From positions 1 through 64,000 of the forward strand of contig JASAOO010003459.1 in the NCBI GenBank assembly GCA_030849075.1: a DNA stretch of 64,000 nt, written 5' to 3'. Under the pieces are notes generated by a model. It had not been told where the DNA came from and did no database searches. It saw nothing but the letters and a program-made list of their open reading frames with translations. The position numbers and the translations under genes were made by a program. This document shows positions 19,642 through 29,800 of the stretch, in pieces. Every line of letters starts with the position of its first letter. The first letter of the stretch is position 1. The stretch is from Zelonia costaricensis (lineage: Eukaryota > Euglenozoa > Kinetoplastea > Trypanosomatida > Trypanosomatidae).

Positions 19642-20126
19642 GAGAGCTGATACGACGAAGTCGCGTGTGTGTGTGTGTGTGTGAGAAGGAGTGAAGGGGT
19701 CGGTGCTGACCGTCCCTGCGTCGATGTCTGCGCTGCACTGAGGCCACACAGTGACGCGCGTAGGGGGGGGGGTTGGCGGAGGCGAGAAAGTGAAGCGGAG
19801 AAGGAATGGGCAAGAGGTGCATTCCAGGCAGTGGCGCGCAGCAGAGCCGGCGCGCCGCGCTCACGTGACTCGTCGCGACATGCGAGACGGAGAGGAAACG
19901 TAAAAGAAAACCGGCCTGTCGAGCCGCGTTGGACACCAGCCCGCGCGCGAGTGCCACGTGGTGTTCCCCCCGTCCTCACATTCACGCAAGACGGGTTCGA
20001 TTGTAGAGGACGAGGAAAGCGGGGGGGGGAAGGTGGGTGAAGGGTTTTACCTTCCCGATGCACACACGGAGCGCCGACGGCATCGCTGGACGTCACCCCC
20101 ATACCCCCCTCCCCCTTGTCCCTCTG
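19642..20126. other. Spacer between triple-AAGAB-like and SURF6-like genes
   Basis: About 485 bases with no gene seen. It has a GT run (19665-19682), which in the sense strand precedes an AG at 19648-19647 close to the SURF6-like start, and a G-rich stretch at 20020-20035. Confidence 0.55.
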
Positions 20127-23100
20127 TCACAGCACCCGCTCCAGCGCGAGGGCCAGCAGCGCCGCCTGCTCCTGCCGCCGTGCCTCCCCCAGGCGGTGGC
20201 CGTATCGCTTCATCTTTTCCGTCCACGCCAGCAGCTCCTGCTCCCGCGGCTTCGGCGCAGTGCCGGTGGCCCCCACGTCGTCGGCGTCGTCAGCGGGGTC
20301 AAGCGTGACACCCCGCACCGCTGCCACGGCGACACTGCGCAGCGTCTCTGGGTCGACAAGGAACCCCGGTGGCAGAGCACAGCCGATCGCCGGGGCGGCC
20401 CACCTCGCTTCATCAGCGTCTGCGCGCGGTGCGGCTGGCACCAAGACCGGCGCGGTATCTGATGCGGCAGCGACCTCCCCAGCTGGACAAGCCTTGCGCA
20501 CGCCGGCCTCTTGCACGGTTGGGGCTGCTGCTGTTGGCGCTGTGGGTGCAGGTGTTGGGGGCGGCGATGCCGCGCGTGCGCCTGGCTGCCGTCGACTCGT
20601 CATCGCCGTCGGAGAAGCGGGTGTGCGATGGGGCCAGAGGTGCTGCTCCACCGCCTCCCGCACACGCGCCGTCCCCTCCCCGCCGAAGTCGTCGCTCGGG
20701 GAGCGCGCAGGTGCGGCTGCGGTCCCGCGGGGTGCGGCGAAGACGACCTCGATGGGGACCCACCACTCCGGCTCCTCTCCGGCCACGTCGTGGGCCTGCG
20801 CAGCGACATCAGCGGGCCGGGGGCGTGTGAGGCGGTGGATCACTTCTTCCGCCTCCGCCGCGCGCCCCGCGTCCGCCGCGGTGACGTCGGTGAGGAGCAG
20901 CAGCAGCAGCGGCGAGTCGACCGCCTCTGCTGGGTTGCCTGGCGACGCGCCAAACTCCAAGTCGGTCGAGGCCCTACCCAGCCACTCTTCGCGCTGCTTG
21001 CGGGCCAGGGTGCGGAGAGCCTCCGCGAGCGAGGCACGCGTCGACGGCTCGCTTTCGCCAGCAGATGCGCCGTTGCCGGGCGAGGCCGCACCTGCCTCCT
21101 GTTGCAGCGCGGCAAGACTCGTCATCAGCACAAAGGCGTCGTACGCGTCGGCCCAGTGGATGAACTGCGGAGCTGGTGCAGGCACGGGGGCGGCGCAGTG
21201 GGAGGACCACCACGCCCACCACCCGCCAGCAACGTGCACCGCCACGCGGGCGTCGAAGTAAGACGTGATGACGTGGAGCTCCACCCCCTTCGCTGAAGCA
21301 GGATGTGTGCCGGCGGCGTCGTCTGCCATGGCAGCGGCGACAGACGGGGCCGCATGCCACACGTATGTGGAGTCTGTCCACGTAGTGGGAGTCTGATGCT
21401 CGGCCGCTGTGCGGCTGCAGCCGTCCTGGCGTTCGGGCTGTAGGGCTATGGGCAGCGCGGTGAGCACCTCTCGCATCCACGTCTCCTCCTCTACGGCACT
21501 CTGCCCATGCGCCAGCAGCAGCAGCGCGTTCCGCTGCCGATGCGTGGACTCGGGTTGGTCACGTGGGGCAGTTGTGGGGAGCGGCATGGAGGCTGTGCGA
21601 CTCCACTGCACGCAGTGCAGCAGCTCGTTCAGCCGGTCTAGACCGCGCGTTGCGGCCGTGTCGTCCTCGTCGCACACCACCGGCACTGACATCGCCTGCT
21701 GCCCTTCTTTCACGGCCTCCGCTGCAGCAGCTGAACGCGACGCTGCTGCTTCGCTGCACTCTGTGCACACCTCCATCACTTCCACGCCACGCGCGGCGCA
21801 GACCTGTGCCTCGTACTCGGTCAGCGAGACCGGTGCGCGGGAGGTGGACGATGTGCGCGCTGACACCGGGGAAGCTGGCGTGATGATGACCACCACAATG
21901 TCGCGGCAGCCGCGGCATCGCAGAGAGTCCAGGATTACTTCAAGGGGCGGGTACGCGGCACGGCCGTCCACGACGACGCCTGCCTCCGGCCCAGCGCCTC
22001 GTCCTCCGCGGCGGCGAGACGGTGGAGGGGGCGGCGTGGGTGGCCACAGCACCACCGCCGGCGCATCCTCGCACACTGGCTCCTCCGCCGCGTTGTGGCG
22101 GTGCACGAGGTGCTGCTCCCAGTAGCGATCGAGCAGCTCCTGCATGCGGCTGTCGAAGAAGGCGGTTTGCACGAGCCGCGGCTGCACCACCGCGGCGTAG
22201 TAGCGGTTCACAAGTACAACACGCGCTGCTGCTTCTGCTGCTGCTTCTCCTCCTCCTCTCGCCGCATCTGTTGTTGGTGCCGCGAAGATGGGGGAAGCTG
22301 GGCTTGTTGTCGCCCCCGACACGGGCGGAGTAACGACCGACGTGAAGAAGCGCAACCGGCGCCGCTGCGGTGCGGGACTGGCGTGCGCCAGTGATGACGT
22401 TGCACACTGCAGACCCCGAAGGACGTCCCACATCACCGCGGCGTCGTTGCCGACGACAACAAACCCGTTCGCGGGCGCCGTCGCGTCAAGCGTGGCGGGT
22501 GCCTGGCTTGTGGCGCTTGCAGGCTCCGTGCCGTCGTGGCGCGCACGGATGGGCCAGAGGGTGTTGCACAGCAGCTGGTAGAGGCGACTCGACCCGGCCA
22601 GCGGTGCCTGCAAGAGGCCGCGGCGGCCACACGCGGGGTCCACCACCTCCAGCGCGAGGCTCGCGTCACCACCCGCCGGCGGGGGTACACCGCTGGAGGT
22701 GTAGGGGTGCAGAGGCCCGTGGAAGACGCACTCGTACCCGTTCTCCACCGCGAAGTACTGCCAGCGGTCCTTGAGAGAGGGCGCCGCGGCGGCCGTCCCA
22801 CCAACGTCAGCGTCCACGTCTGCGGCGTCCCCGCAGAACACCATCACCACATGGAAGCAGCACGCGCCACGAGCAGAACCGCCGCCGCGTGGGAGTAGGT
22901 GCCACGGCACCACGGCAGGGTCCTGCGCGATGTGCACCAACAGCACACCACCGTACGCGCTCACGTCTGAGCCCTTTACTGCGTCGCTGCTGACTGCCGC
23001 GACCACAGCGCGGGACAGCCCCGCCAGTGCGTCCTCGGCGCTCTCGTGCACTGGTGCCCCGACGAGGAGCTCCAGCCGCGTGCCGAAGTACTTGTTGGTG

Positions 23101-23522
23101 ACCATCACCGAAGATGGAAAGCGGTGCAGGGCATACGAGGGAGGGTGGTGCTCCGGCGAAGGGGTGTGCGACGTCGAGGATGCGGCGGGCTGAGGCGCGG
23201 CGCCACCCCCCTCGCGCTCGTCTGCATCGCTGTCGGTGAGCCGCACGTAGCCGTCGCGTATGTGCTGGGCGGCTTCCGTGTCTGCCGAGGCGAGCTCGTG
23301 CGGTGGCGACGGCGATGTCGGTGCAGCCGCGATGGCCCTCCACGCGTCACACACCGCCCTCGCGGTGCCCCACTGCGCGAGCTCTGCCGCGCAGCACCAT
23401 GACAGCGGCGGAGACGAGTGCACTGACGCAGGACGCGATGCGGCTGCTGCAGAGCCGCTGTGTGGCAGGGGGTGCTGGAGGGACCCCAAGTGGCTCACAT
23501 CGAGGAGGTACACACACGCCAT
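20127..23522 (-). CDS. Large protein with three p34/AAGAB(Irc6)-like modules
   Basis: A 1131-aa protein that seems built from three copies of one module. Each has a hydrophobic strand followed by a short polar loop (GFVVVGNDAAVMWDVLRGL at ~353; NALLLLAHGQSAVEEETWM at ~665; poorly seen in copy 1). Next comes a [N/S]-[K/R]-Y-[F/Y] strand (VTNKYFGTRLELLVG ~140; VNRYYAAVVQPRLVQ ~434; ITSYFDARVAVHVAG ~751), then a hydrophobic strand. Each ends in a helix with a Trp: YQLLCNTLWPIRA ~318, LNELLHCVQWSRT ~630, VREAVEQHLWPHRT ~953. This is the plan of AAGAB/p34 and yeast Irc6, degenerate small-GTPase-like chaperones of clathrin adaptors AP1/AP2. The extreme C-terminus (EQELLAWTEKMKRYGHRLGE, then ALERVL) resembles the AAGAB C-terminal helices. 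The P-loop is not canonical. The start at 23522 follows a good tract. The assignment is by pattern and not confirmed. Confidence 0.6.
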   Translation of the reverse strand: MACVYLLDVSHLGSLQHPLPHSGSAAAASRPASVHSSPPLSWCCAAELAQWGTARAVCDAWRAIAAAPTSPSPPHELASADTEAAQHIRDGYVRLTDSDADEREGGGAAPQPAASSTSHTPSPEHHPPSYALHRFPSSVMVTNKYFGTRLELLVGAPVHESAEDALAGLSRAVVAAVSSDAVKGSDVSAYGGVLLVHIAQDPAVVPWHLLPRGGGSARGACCFHVVMVFCGDAADVDADVGGTAAAAPSLKDRWQYFAVENGYECVFHGPLHPYTSSGVPPPAGGDASLALEVVDPACGRRGLLQAPLAGSSRLYQLLCNTLWPIRARHDGTEPASATSQAPATLDATAPANGFVVVGNDAAVMWDVLRGLQCATSSLAHASPAPQRRRLRFFTSVVTPPVSGATTSPASPIFAAPTTDAARGGGEAAAEAAARVVLVNRYYAAVVQPRLVQTAFFDSRMQELLDRYWEQHLVHRHNAAEEPVCEDAPAVVLWPPTPPPPPSRRRGGRGAGPEAGVVVDGRAAYPPLEVILDSLRCRGCRDIVVVIITPASPVSARTSSTSRAPVSLTEYEAQVCAARGVEVMEVCTECSEAAASRSAAAAEAVKEGQQAMSVPVVCDEDDTAATRGLDRLNELLHCVQWSRTASMPLPTTAPRDQPESTHRQRNALLLLAHGQSAVEEETWMREVLTALPIALQPERQDGCSRTAAEHQTPTTWTDSTYVWHAAPSVAAAMADDAAGTHPASAKGVELHVITSYFDARVAVHVAGGWWAWWSSHCAAPVPAPAPQFIHWADAYDAFVLMTSLAALQQEAGAASPGNGASAGESEPSTRASLAEALRTLARKQREEWLGRASTDLEFGASPGNPAEAVDSPLLLLLLTDVTAADAGRAAEAEEVIHRLTRPRPADVAAQAHDVAGEEPEWWVPIEVVFAAPRGTAAAPARSPSDDFGGEGTARVREAVEQHLWPHRTPASPTAMTSRRQPGARAASPPPTPAPTAPTAAAPTVQEAGVRKACPAGEVAAASDTAPVLVPAAPRADADEARWAAPAIGCALPPGFLVDPETLRSVAVAAVRGVTLDPADDADDVGATGTAPKPREQELLAWTEKMKRYGHRLGEARRQEQAALLALALERVL

Positions 23523-24332
23523 TGGAGCTGCAGTGGTGCAGGGGGGGGGGGGACCGTGCCGTGCGTGGCCTATGCGTGGGAAGGTGATGAGCTGGCAGGA
23601 AGGGGGGGGGGAGAGTTGGCGCGACAAGTGTGGGAGAAAGGTGGAGGTCAGAGAAGGAGCGATCGTGGGAGAGGAGAGAGAGCGGGGGGGGGTGCAGGAG
23701 CAGATCAGCGTGGGGCGCCACAGCCTACACGGTGGGTGGGGAGTGGGCGGGAAAAGGCGGGAGGGGGGGGGAGGGCTGCGCCATACCGCGCTGCGTCTTT
23801 ATCCCTTTGCCCCCCGGGTGCTGCTGCAGCTGCGGCTGCTGTACTTCGTGCCTGCGCGGCTCTCACGCAGTCGCCTGGCACACCGACGCACAGGTGCGCA
23901 CACGGAGGTTGCAGACACGACGAGGTCAATACGCCTCGACTCCAGCGCTTTATACTTCCCATTTAGAAGAAGGGGGGAGGGGGAGGGGGGGGAGGTGGTG
24001 TGTACAGGGGTGGGGAAGGACGGGCGGCCTGGCTGGGGGGGGGCGGGGGCGTGGGCGGGGGTGGAGGAGGAGAGGGAGGCCGTGAAGCCGGGGACAGGTG
24101 TCCGGCGCGGTGTGGTCGGCCACGAGCGACCTCAGAGGGAGCGGGTGGCGGGCGGCATCGCGGGACCGTGGAGGAACCGCCGTCTCGCCCGCATGAACGC
24201 TTGTAGGTATAAGGCGGAGGAGAGAGGAGCTGGGGGTGGGAGCTCGCTACGGCGGAGGGCCGCGGACACGGAGGGAGCCCTCCACAGGCGTCGTCGTACC
24301 CGATGGCGTGTGTACACAGCCACATACGCAGC

Positions 24333-24364
<32 letters not shown>

Positions 24365-25120
24365 TTCTGTGGGCCTGCCGGCTGCCTTCTCGCCGCCCCC
24401 CGGGGGGGGGAGGGGCCGTCACGCGGTTGGCAGAGCTTCGTGGGTGTGTGGGGGTGCGGTGAGGGGTGGGGTGGGGGAACGTTTGGTGGGAAGGGAGAGG
24501 ACACGCCCACCACTGGGCGGCAGTAGCCATGAACAGACGACGAAAGGAGTGGAGGAAGCGGCGACGACGACGTGCACGGGGTTTACAGGGAGGCCGCGCA
24601 CGGTTCATGTACATCGGTGGCACACGCGACAAGGAAAAAGGAGAAGGAGGGGGGGGCGGGGAGCGCGGGAGGGCGAAGGGGACGGCGCCTGTCACCGTGG
24701 CGGCGCCGGCACACGAGCAACTCTCTCCGCCTCGTCCCCGTCCCCGTTCCCGTCGCCTTCTGGTGCGGCGCCGTCGCGGCGTCCCTGCGGTGCCGTGGCA
24801 ACAGCAGCGCCAGCGTTGATCACGACAGGAGCATGTTCGGCGGAGGGAGGGAGCGGAAGAGGTGGAGAAGTGCGCCCGTGTCGTAGACGTGCGCCTGCTC
24901 AACGACCATCGCTCCCCGCCTGTCCCCGCGTCGCCTCTCCGCCCTTCAACTGGATGCCATGAGACTCGGGGGAAGATGGTAAGGGTGTATGTGTGTGCGT
25001 GTGCGCGTGTGTGTGACGTGGGGTGGAGAAAGGAGAAGAGGGTAGGGTCACTACTGCAGCTACACGCACGTCCGCAAGCAGCTCCGCCGTGGGCGGCTTC
25101 GTTTGCAGAAGGTTCGCCAC
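23523..25120. other. 1.6-kb spacer upstream of the triple-AAGAB-like gene
   Basis: A long open frame on the minus strand (to 25226) crosses the right part, but its composition (Arg/Pro/Ser/His, poly-Cys from repeats) and overlap with the next gene argue against coding. In the sense of transcription there are strong C tracts at 23618-23600 and 23550-23540. The AGs at 23593-23592 and 23529-23528 are candidate acceptors for the gene to the left, giving 69- or 5-base leaders with no upstream ATG. A (CA)n repeat lies at 24333-24361. Confidence 0.55.
24333..24361. repeat. (CA)14 microsatellite
   Basis: Uninterrupted CA dinucleotides in the spacer upstream of the triple-AAGAB-like gene. Confidence 0.9.
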
Positions 25121-25915
25121 TCATGGCGACGTGGTGAACACCGCCCGTCTGAACTGCGCTCGCTTGTCGGCCGCCAGCTCGTCCCGCACGACGCAGGCGG
25201 GCCACCGCACCGTGCAGCGCATGCACTTCTCGGGCACCATGTCCGGCATCAGCGCCCCCGTCGTGTTCGAGTCTGAGTACGGGGCGCTGTGCGGTCGCAT
25301 CCCTTGCGAGCGCGCGGATTGGGTCATGACGCTGCGCACCGTCGCACCAAGGTTTACGGGGCTGGCGACGACGCGGACGCTGGTGGCGGAGGTGACTGGG
25401 GAGCGCTGGCCCACCCGCGGCAGCGACGGCTCCAGAGACGAGTTTGACGACAAGTTTGAGCGGGTGAGGTGAAGAATCGGTGCCGAGTCCGCTCGCGTCC
25501 GCGCACTCCCGGCGGTGCGCACGCGCTGCGCGACCTCCTCCCTGTGCCGCGCCGCCGTCGCCTCGTGCTGCAGCTGGTTGTCGAACTCGTTGCGGCCGCG
25601 GAAGTACGGCGCAGCCGGGTAGTGCACCCCGAGCGTCTCAGGCAGGCGGTGGGTGTTGTGGTTCACGGATGAGTACAGGAAGGGCCTGTACGCGCCGTCG
25701 CACTGCTCCTGCGCGTGCGGGGACGCGCGAAGCATGGCGCGGCGGCTGCGCTGCTTCGGCGGCCGCGGTGATGGCGCGGCCTCAACGCCGGAGGGGTCCA
25801 CCGCGGGCGACGACTCTGCTGCCCTCACGTCCGCGTCATCGGCGAGGGGCACGTGTTGGCTTCGCAGGTACTGGTGGGCGAGCAGGAGCTGCATGGGAGA
25901 CCTGCTGGACGCCAT
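25121..25915 (-). CDS. Hypothetical conserved-looking protein, 264 aa
   Basis: Not recognised. It looks coding rather than a shadow because composition is mixed and non-repetitive. Clear blocks are MASSRSPMQLLLAHQYLRSQ at the start, FLYSSVNHNTHRLPETLGVH and YFRGRNEFDNQLQHEATAAR in the middle (residues ~85-130), and CMRCTVRWPACVVRDELAAD near the C-terminus. No signal peptide, membrane segment or catalytic motif is visible. The Tyr/Phe/Asn-rich middle motif recalls short repeats in microtubule- or flagellum-associated proteins, but that is only an impression. The ATG at 25915 is the first ATG; one GTG codon precedes it in frame. Confidence 0.6.
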   Translation of the reverse strand: MASSRSPMQLLLAHQYLRSQHVPLADDADVRAAESSPAVDPSGVEAAPSPRPPKQRSRRAMLRASPHAQEQCDGAYRPFLYSSVNHNTHRLPETLGVHYPAAPYFRGRNEFDNQLQHEATAARHREEVAQRVRTAGSARTRADSAPILHLTRSNLSSNSSLEPSLPRVGQRSPVTSATSVRVVASPVNLGATVRSVMTQSARSQGMRPHSAPYSDSNTTGALMPDMVPEKCMRCTVRWPACVVRDELAADKRAQFRRAVFTTSP

Positions 25916-26880
25916 CACGCCGAGCTCGCCGCGGGTTTAGCGGCGGAGTTTTAACGGCTTTGGGGAGAATAGGGAATCCAGCTACGATGATATACGGGAG
26001 GAGTAGGTGTGGTACGTGGAATAGACGAAGCTCAGTTCTTGGCTGTCGCCTGTGGGTGTGCGCGCGCGTGTGTGTGTGGAACAGAGGGGAAGGGCGGGAG
26101 ACGGGGTAAGGAGAGTGAGGGACAGACACGAACGGAGCGAAGCAGCAGTCCTCTGCCGCGGAGCACACTTAAAAACACACACACACACACAGACAACGAG
26201 CCCTTGCGTTGGGGGCGAGGAGGGGAGGCGTGCATGTGTTTCCATCAGCGACTCGGCAGCCGGTTTCTTGCGTGAGAATGTGTGCACCGCAAAGGCAAAC
26301 AGGAAAGGGAGGGGGGAGGAAGAAGGGGCGAGCGCGAGCGGGCGACTCTCGAGACGGGCGGAGCAGACGCTGAATCGCCGTGCGTATGTGTTCGACTCTA
26401 AACGACAGAAGCAGTACTTCTTGCCTCCCCCAAGCCCGAAAGCACAAAGCGGCGAGACCCTCGGAACTGCGTCGTGGATGACCTCTCGGCGGCGGCGGCG
26501 GCGGCGGGGGGGGGGGAGGGGAAGGTGTGGGCCTGTACGATGCATGTTTGCGTTACATCGTGCACGAGACGCCGGGAGGGGGGGGGAGGCGATCCACGAA
26601 CGCGGGGTTGCGACAACCATCGAGATAGAGTACGGATGTGGCGTGACGAAGGGGGGGGGGGTGGTGGTGGTGGGTGCGCCTCACCCACATGGAGGCAGCA
26701 AGAGAGGAGCACGGAGCCGTACGCAGCGCTTGCGCACAGCGCGTCCCTCACGTGGTTGCTATCGTGCGTCTGCGCGCGTCTAGAGCCGCTAACCAACGAA
26801 TGAGGTGTCTGTGTGTGAGTGTGTAGAGGGAGGGGGGGAGGTGGAGCGAGAGGAGCCGCAGCGGGGATGCCGTGTGCCGC
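25916..26880. other. Spacer upstream of the 264-aa gene
   Basis: About 965 bases with no supported gene. It contains a GT run at 26065-26078, a CA run at 26175-26191, and G runs on the plus strand near 26505-26522 and 26650-26661. It carries the 3'UTR of the 1090-aa coiled-coil gene on the right and the 5' region of the 264-aa gene on the left. Confidence 0.55.
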
Positions 26881-29800
26881 TCACGGCAGGGCGGCAAGCT
26901 TCTCCTCGACAGCGCGCAGGCAACGCTCCAGCTCCGCGCGCTTCTGGTTCACGTCGTTGTAGTAGTGCTCCAGCGCGTCGTCCTCCTCCTGCTGCTCAAT
27001 GTGCAGCTCCTCCAGCGCACGGTTCAGCGCCTCGGACTCCTCGGCGTCGTTGTCCACCGTATCACCGCTGTCCTGCGGCGCGTGGTGGTGGCGGATCGCG
27101 TCCGTTGCGTCAGGGTCCTCGCGGGACATGGACGGGGCCGAGCTGCTCTTGGCGCTGTGCACGGAGAGGTTCACCCGCAGCGTGTCCCGCTCGCGCCGCC
27201 GCTGCCGCCGCGCCGCGTCGTGCCGCGAGGTCACTGCTTGCACCTCCTGCTCGAGCCGCTCCGCGTGCCGCAGGATGTCGCGCCGCGCCGCCTCCAGCCG
27301 CGAGCGCGGGGCTGTGGCGGTCGGCGAGGTGCAGGAGGAGGGGGTTGAGAGCGCGGCGGTGGCTGCGGCATCGTCGTCGCCGTCGTCTGCGCCGCCGCCG
27401 CACACCTGCGACGTCGCGGCGTCCACGTCGCTGTCAGCGTGTCCAGCGTCGTGCGGCGCCGTGAGAGGCGGCACGTCGTCGTCGCAGTCGGGGCTGGTGG
27501 ACGCGCCACCGCGCGCTGCGGGCCCAGCGCCGACGGGAGCGGCGCGGTCGAGTTCGTTGTCCGTCTCGCCGCCCTCGCTGTAGCCGTCGCGGCCTTCGTC
27601 TGCGACTCTGCGCATCGCGACTGCTGCCGCTGCCGCGCCGGTGCGCCCCCTGCCGCCCACGGTGCGTGGGGGCAGCGGGGCCGGCGTGCGATCGAGGGAG
27701 AGCTGGCGCACCGGGGAAAGCGTCCGCGTGAAGGAGCGCTGCGGCTGCGAGAAGTTGGCGCCGTCGTCGCCCTGGCCAGCAGCGCCGGCACCACCGCCGC
27801 CGTAGTTGGTGTCTTCACTCATGCGTGATACGTCCACGCTGGTGAGGGAGCCAGGGGCGGCGACCCGCGCGTGAGGCGGGTCCTGCTGCTGTTGCGAGGT
27901 GCGTGCCGCGGGGGGACGCTGCAGTGGTGGTGCCTCGTCCGCCCACCGCATCGAGTGCAGGGACGAGAGCGACGAGGAGTGCGACGGGCCGTACGAGTGC
28001 TGCTGCTTCACAGGGGTGGTCGCGGCGGCGAGGTGAGCGCTTCGCTCGTCGTAGCCCATCCACACACCAGCACCCACCAACTGCGCCGCACCGCTCCCAC
28101 CACCACCACCACCACCGCTGTTGTTGCTGTAGCTGCCGCCGTTGACGCTGTCGGCGCTGGTGCGGCGGGGCGCGGTGGCGGCAGCGGCTAGGGCCAGCGG
28201 CGCACCGTAGCGCACGTCGCCGTGAGGGACACCGTGCCGCTCCTCGCTGACGCCGCCCCCTCTCAACCCGAAACCGGTGGACAAGGCGGAGGGGGCGGCG
28301 GGAAGGCGAGCCACCAGCTGGACCGCAGGCCGTGCAACGGCAGAAGGCGGCCTCGAAGCCCCGGCGGCGATGCGCAGCGGTGGCTCGCTTGTCTGCTGTG
28401 CCTCGGCCGCGTTGCCGCTGCTGTCACGGGCGCCGTTGCGCTGCTGCCCCCCGCGGAGGGGCGAGCGAGAGCTGCGCAGCTCCTCCAGCTCCCGCTCCAC
28501 CACCCGCAATTTTGCGTCGAGGTGGTCGTTGACGAGGTGCAGCTGCCACATGCGCTTCGTGGTGTCCTTGAGCTGCTGCTGCAGGGCGCCGTGCGCCGCG
28601 TCGTCTGCGCCGGGCGGGGCTACCGCAGCGGCCGCCGGGCGGGTGGCGTCGTGCTCTGCGCCGCGCAGGCGCTCCTCGGCCTGCCGTGCCCGCTGCTCGA
28701 GCTCTTCCATCCGGACGCCGTGCCGCGCCACGAGCTGGGCGAGCGCCCGCTCCTGCGCCGCCTGGAGGTCCTGCTGCTGCTCCTGGAGCAGTGCGTGCGT
28801 GCGCTGCTTGGCGTGCGCCAGCTCACGCGTGAGGTGCGCGTTGTGGGCGGCCAGCCGTTCGAGGGCGGCGTCGCCGTGCCCGTTGAGCTGGAGCCGCGGA
28901 GGGGCGGCGTGGTCAGCGGGGGAGCGTGACGACAACGCTGCCGACGCTGCGCGAGGTGCGGCGGGCGACTTCATCAGAGGCGGTGGAAGCGGCTCTACGG
29001 GGGCGGCCTCCCCCACCGCCGAGGGCTCCGGTGCCGGCCAGCGGCTCCGCCGCGGCGCGCGCCCGTTTGCAGCGGCAGCGGTGGTGGTGGTGTGGGCGGC
29101 AGAGGCGAGATGGTCCCACAGGACCTGCAGGTGACTCCGCTCCGCGCTCTCCTGCTCGACGAGCAGTCGAGCAGTCCAGAGGTACTCGCCCATGATGCCC
29201 TCGCGCTCGCGCTGGTGCTGCTGCAGCGTGATCTCGTCCATGTAGGCCGCCTGCGCGGCCAGCGTCTTGGCGAGGCGCGACTCCATGACGGTGTACCGCC
29301 GCTGCAGCTGCACTATATCGGCCGCCCGCGACGGCGGGGGCGGCGGCGTCTTGACCGCACCGTCCGAGGTGGCGTCTTGCTCGACTGCGTCGAGGTCATC
29401 GCTGGAGCCGGCTTGCACAGCGGGGGCGCGGGTGCGGGAGGGCGGCGCGGAGAAGTGGCGCTGCTGCAGCGCCTCGAGCTCGAGCAGGGCGGCCATGCAC
29501 GCGCTACGGTAGCGCTGCAGTGCGTCGATTAGCTGCACCGAGCTGCAGCCCGGCGCCGCGCCATCAACGCTTGCCCGCCTCTGTGTGCTGCTGGAGTCGG
29601 GCCCCGCCGCGCGCATCAACACCTGCTCCGTCTCCTGCATCGTCCGCTCAAGGCGACGGCACACAGCCGAGACGTGGTGCCGCCACGAGACGCCGTCGAG
29701 GCTGTGGGGTGGAGGGGATGCCTCACGGGGTGCGGTGGCGACGCTGACGAGGGTGCGTGGTGGACGCTGGCTGGACGGCTGGTGGGGGTGGTGGTTGTGG

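Noticed and set aside
24132..25226. 364-codon minus-strand frame upstream of the triple-AAGAB-like gene
   Set aside because: Composition follows repeats (Thr-His, Val-Cys, Arg and Pro runs), it overlaps the 264-aa gene in another phase, and no domain is visible.
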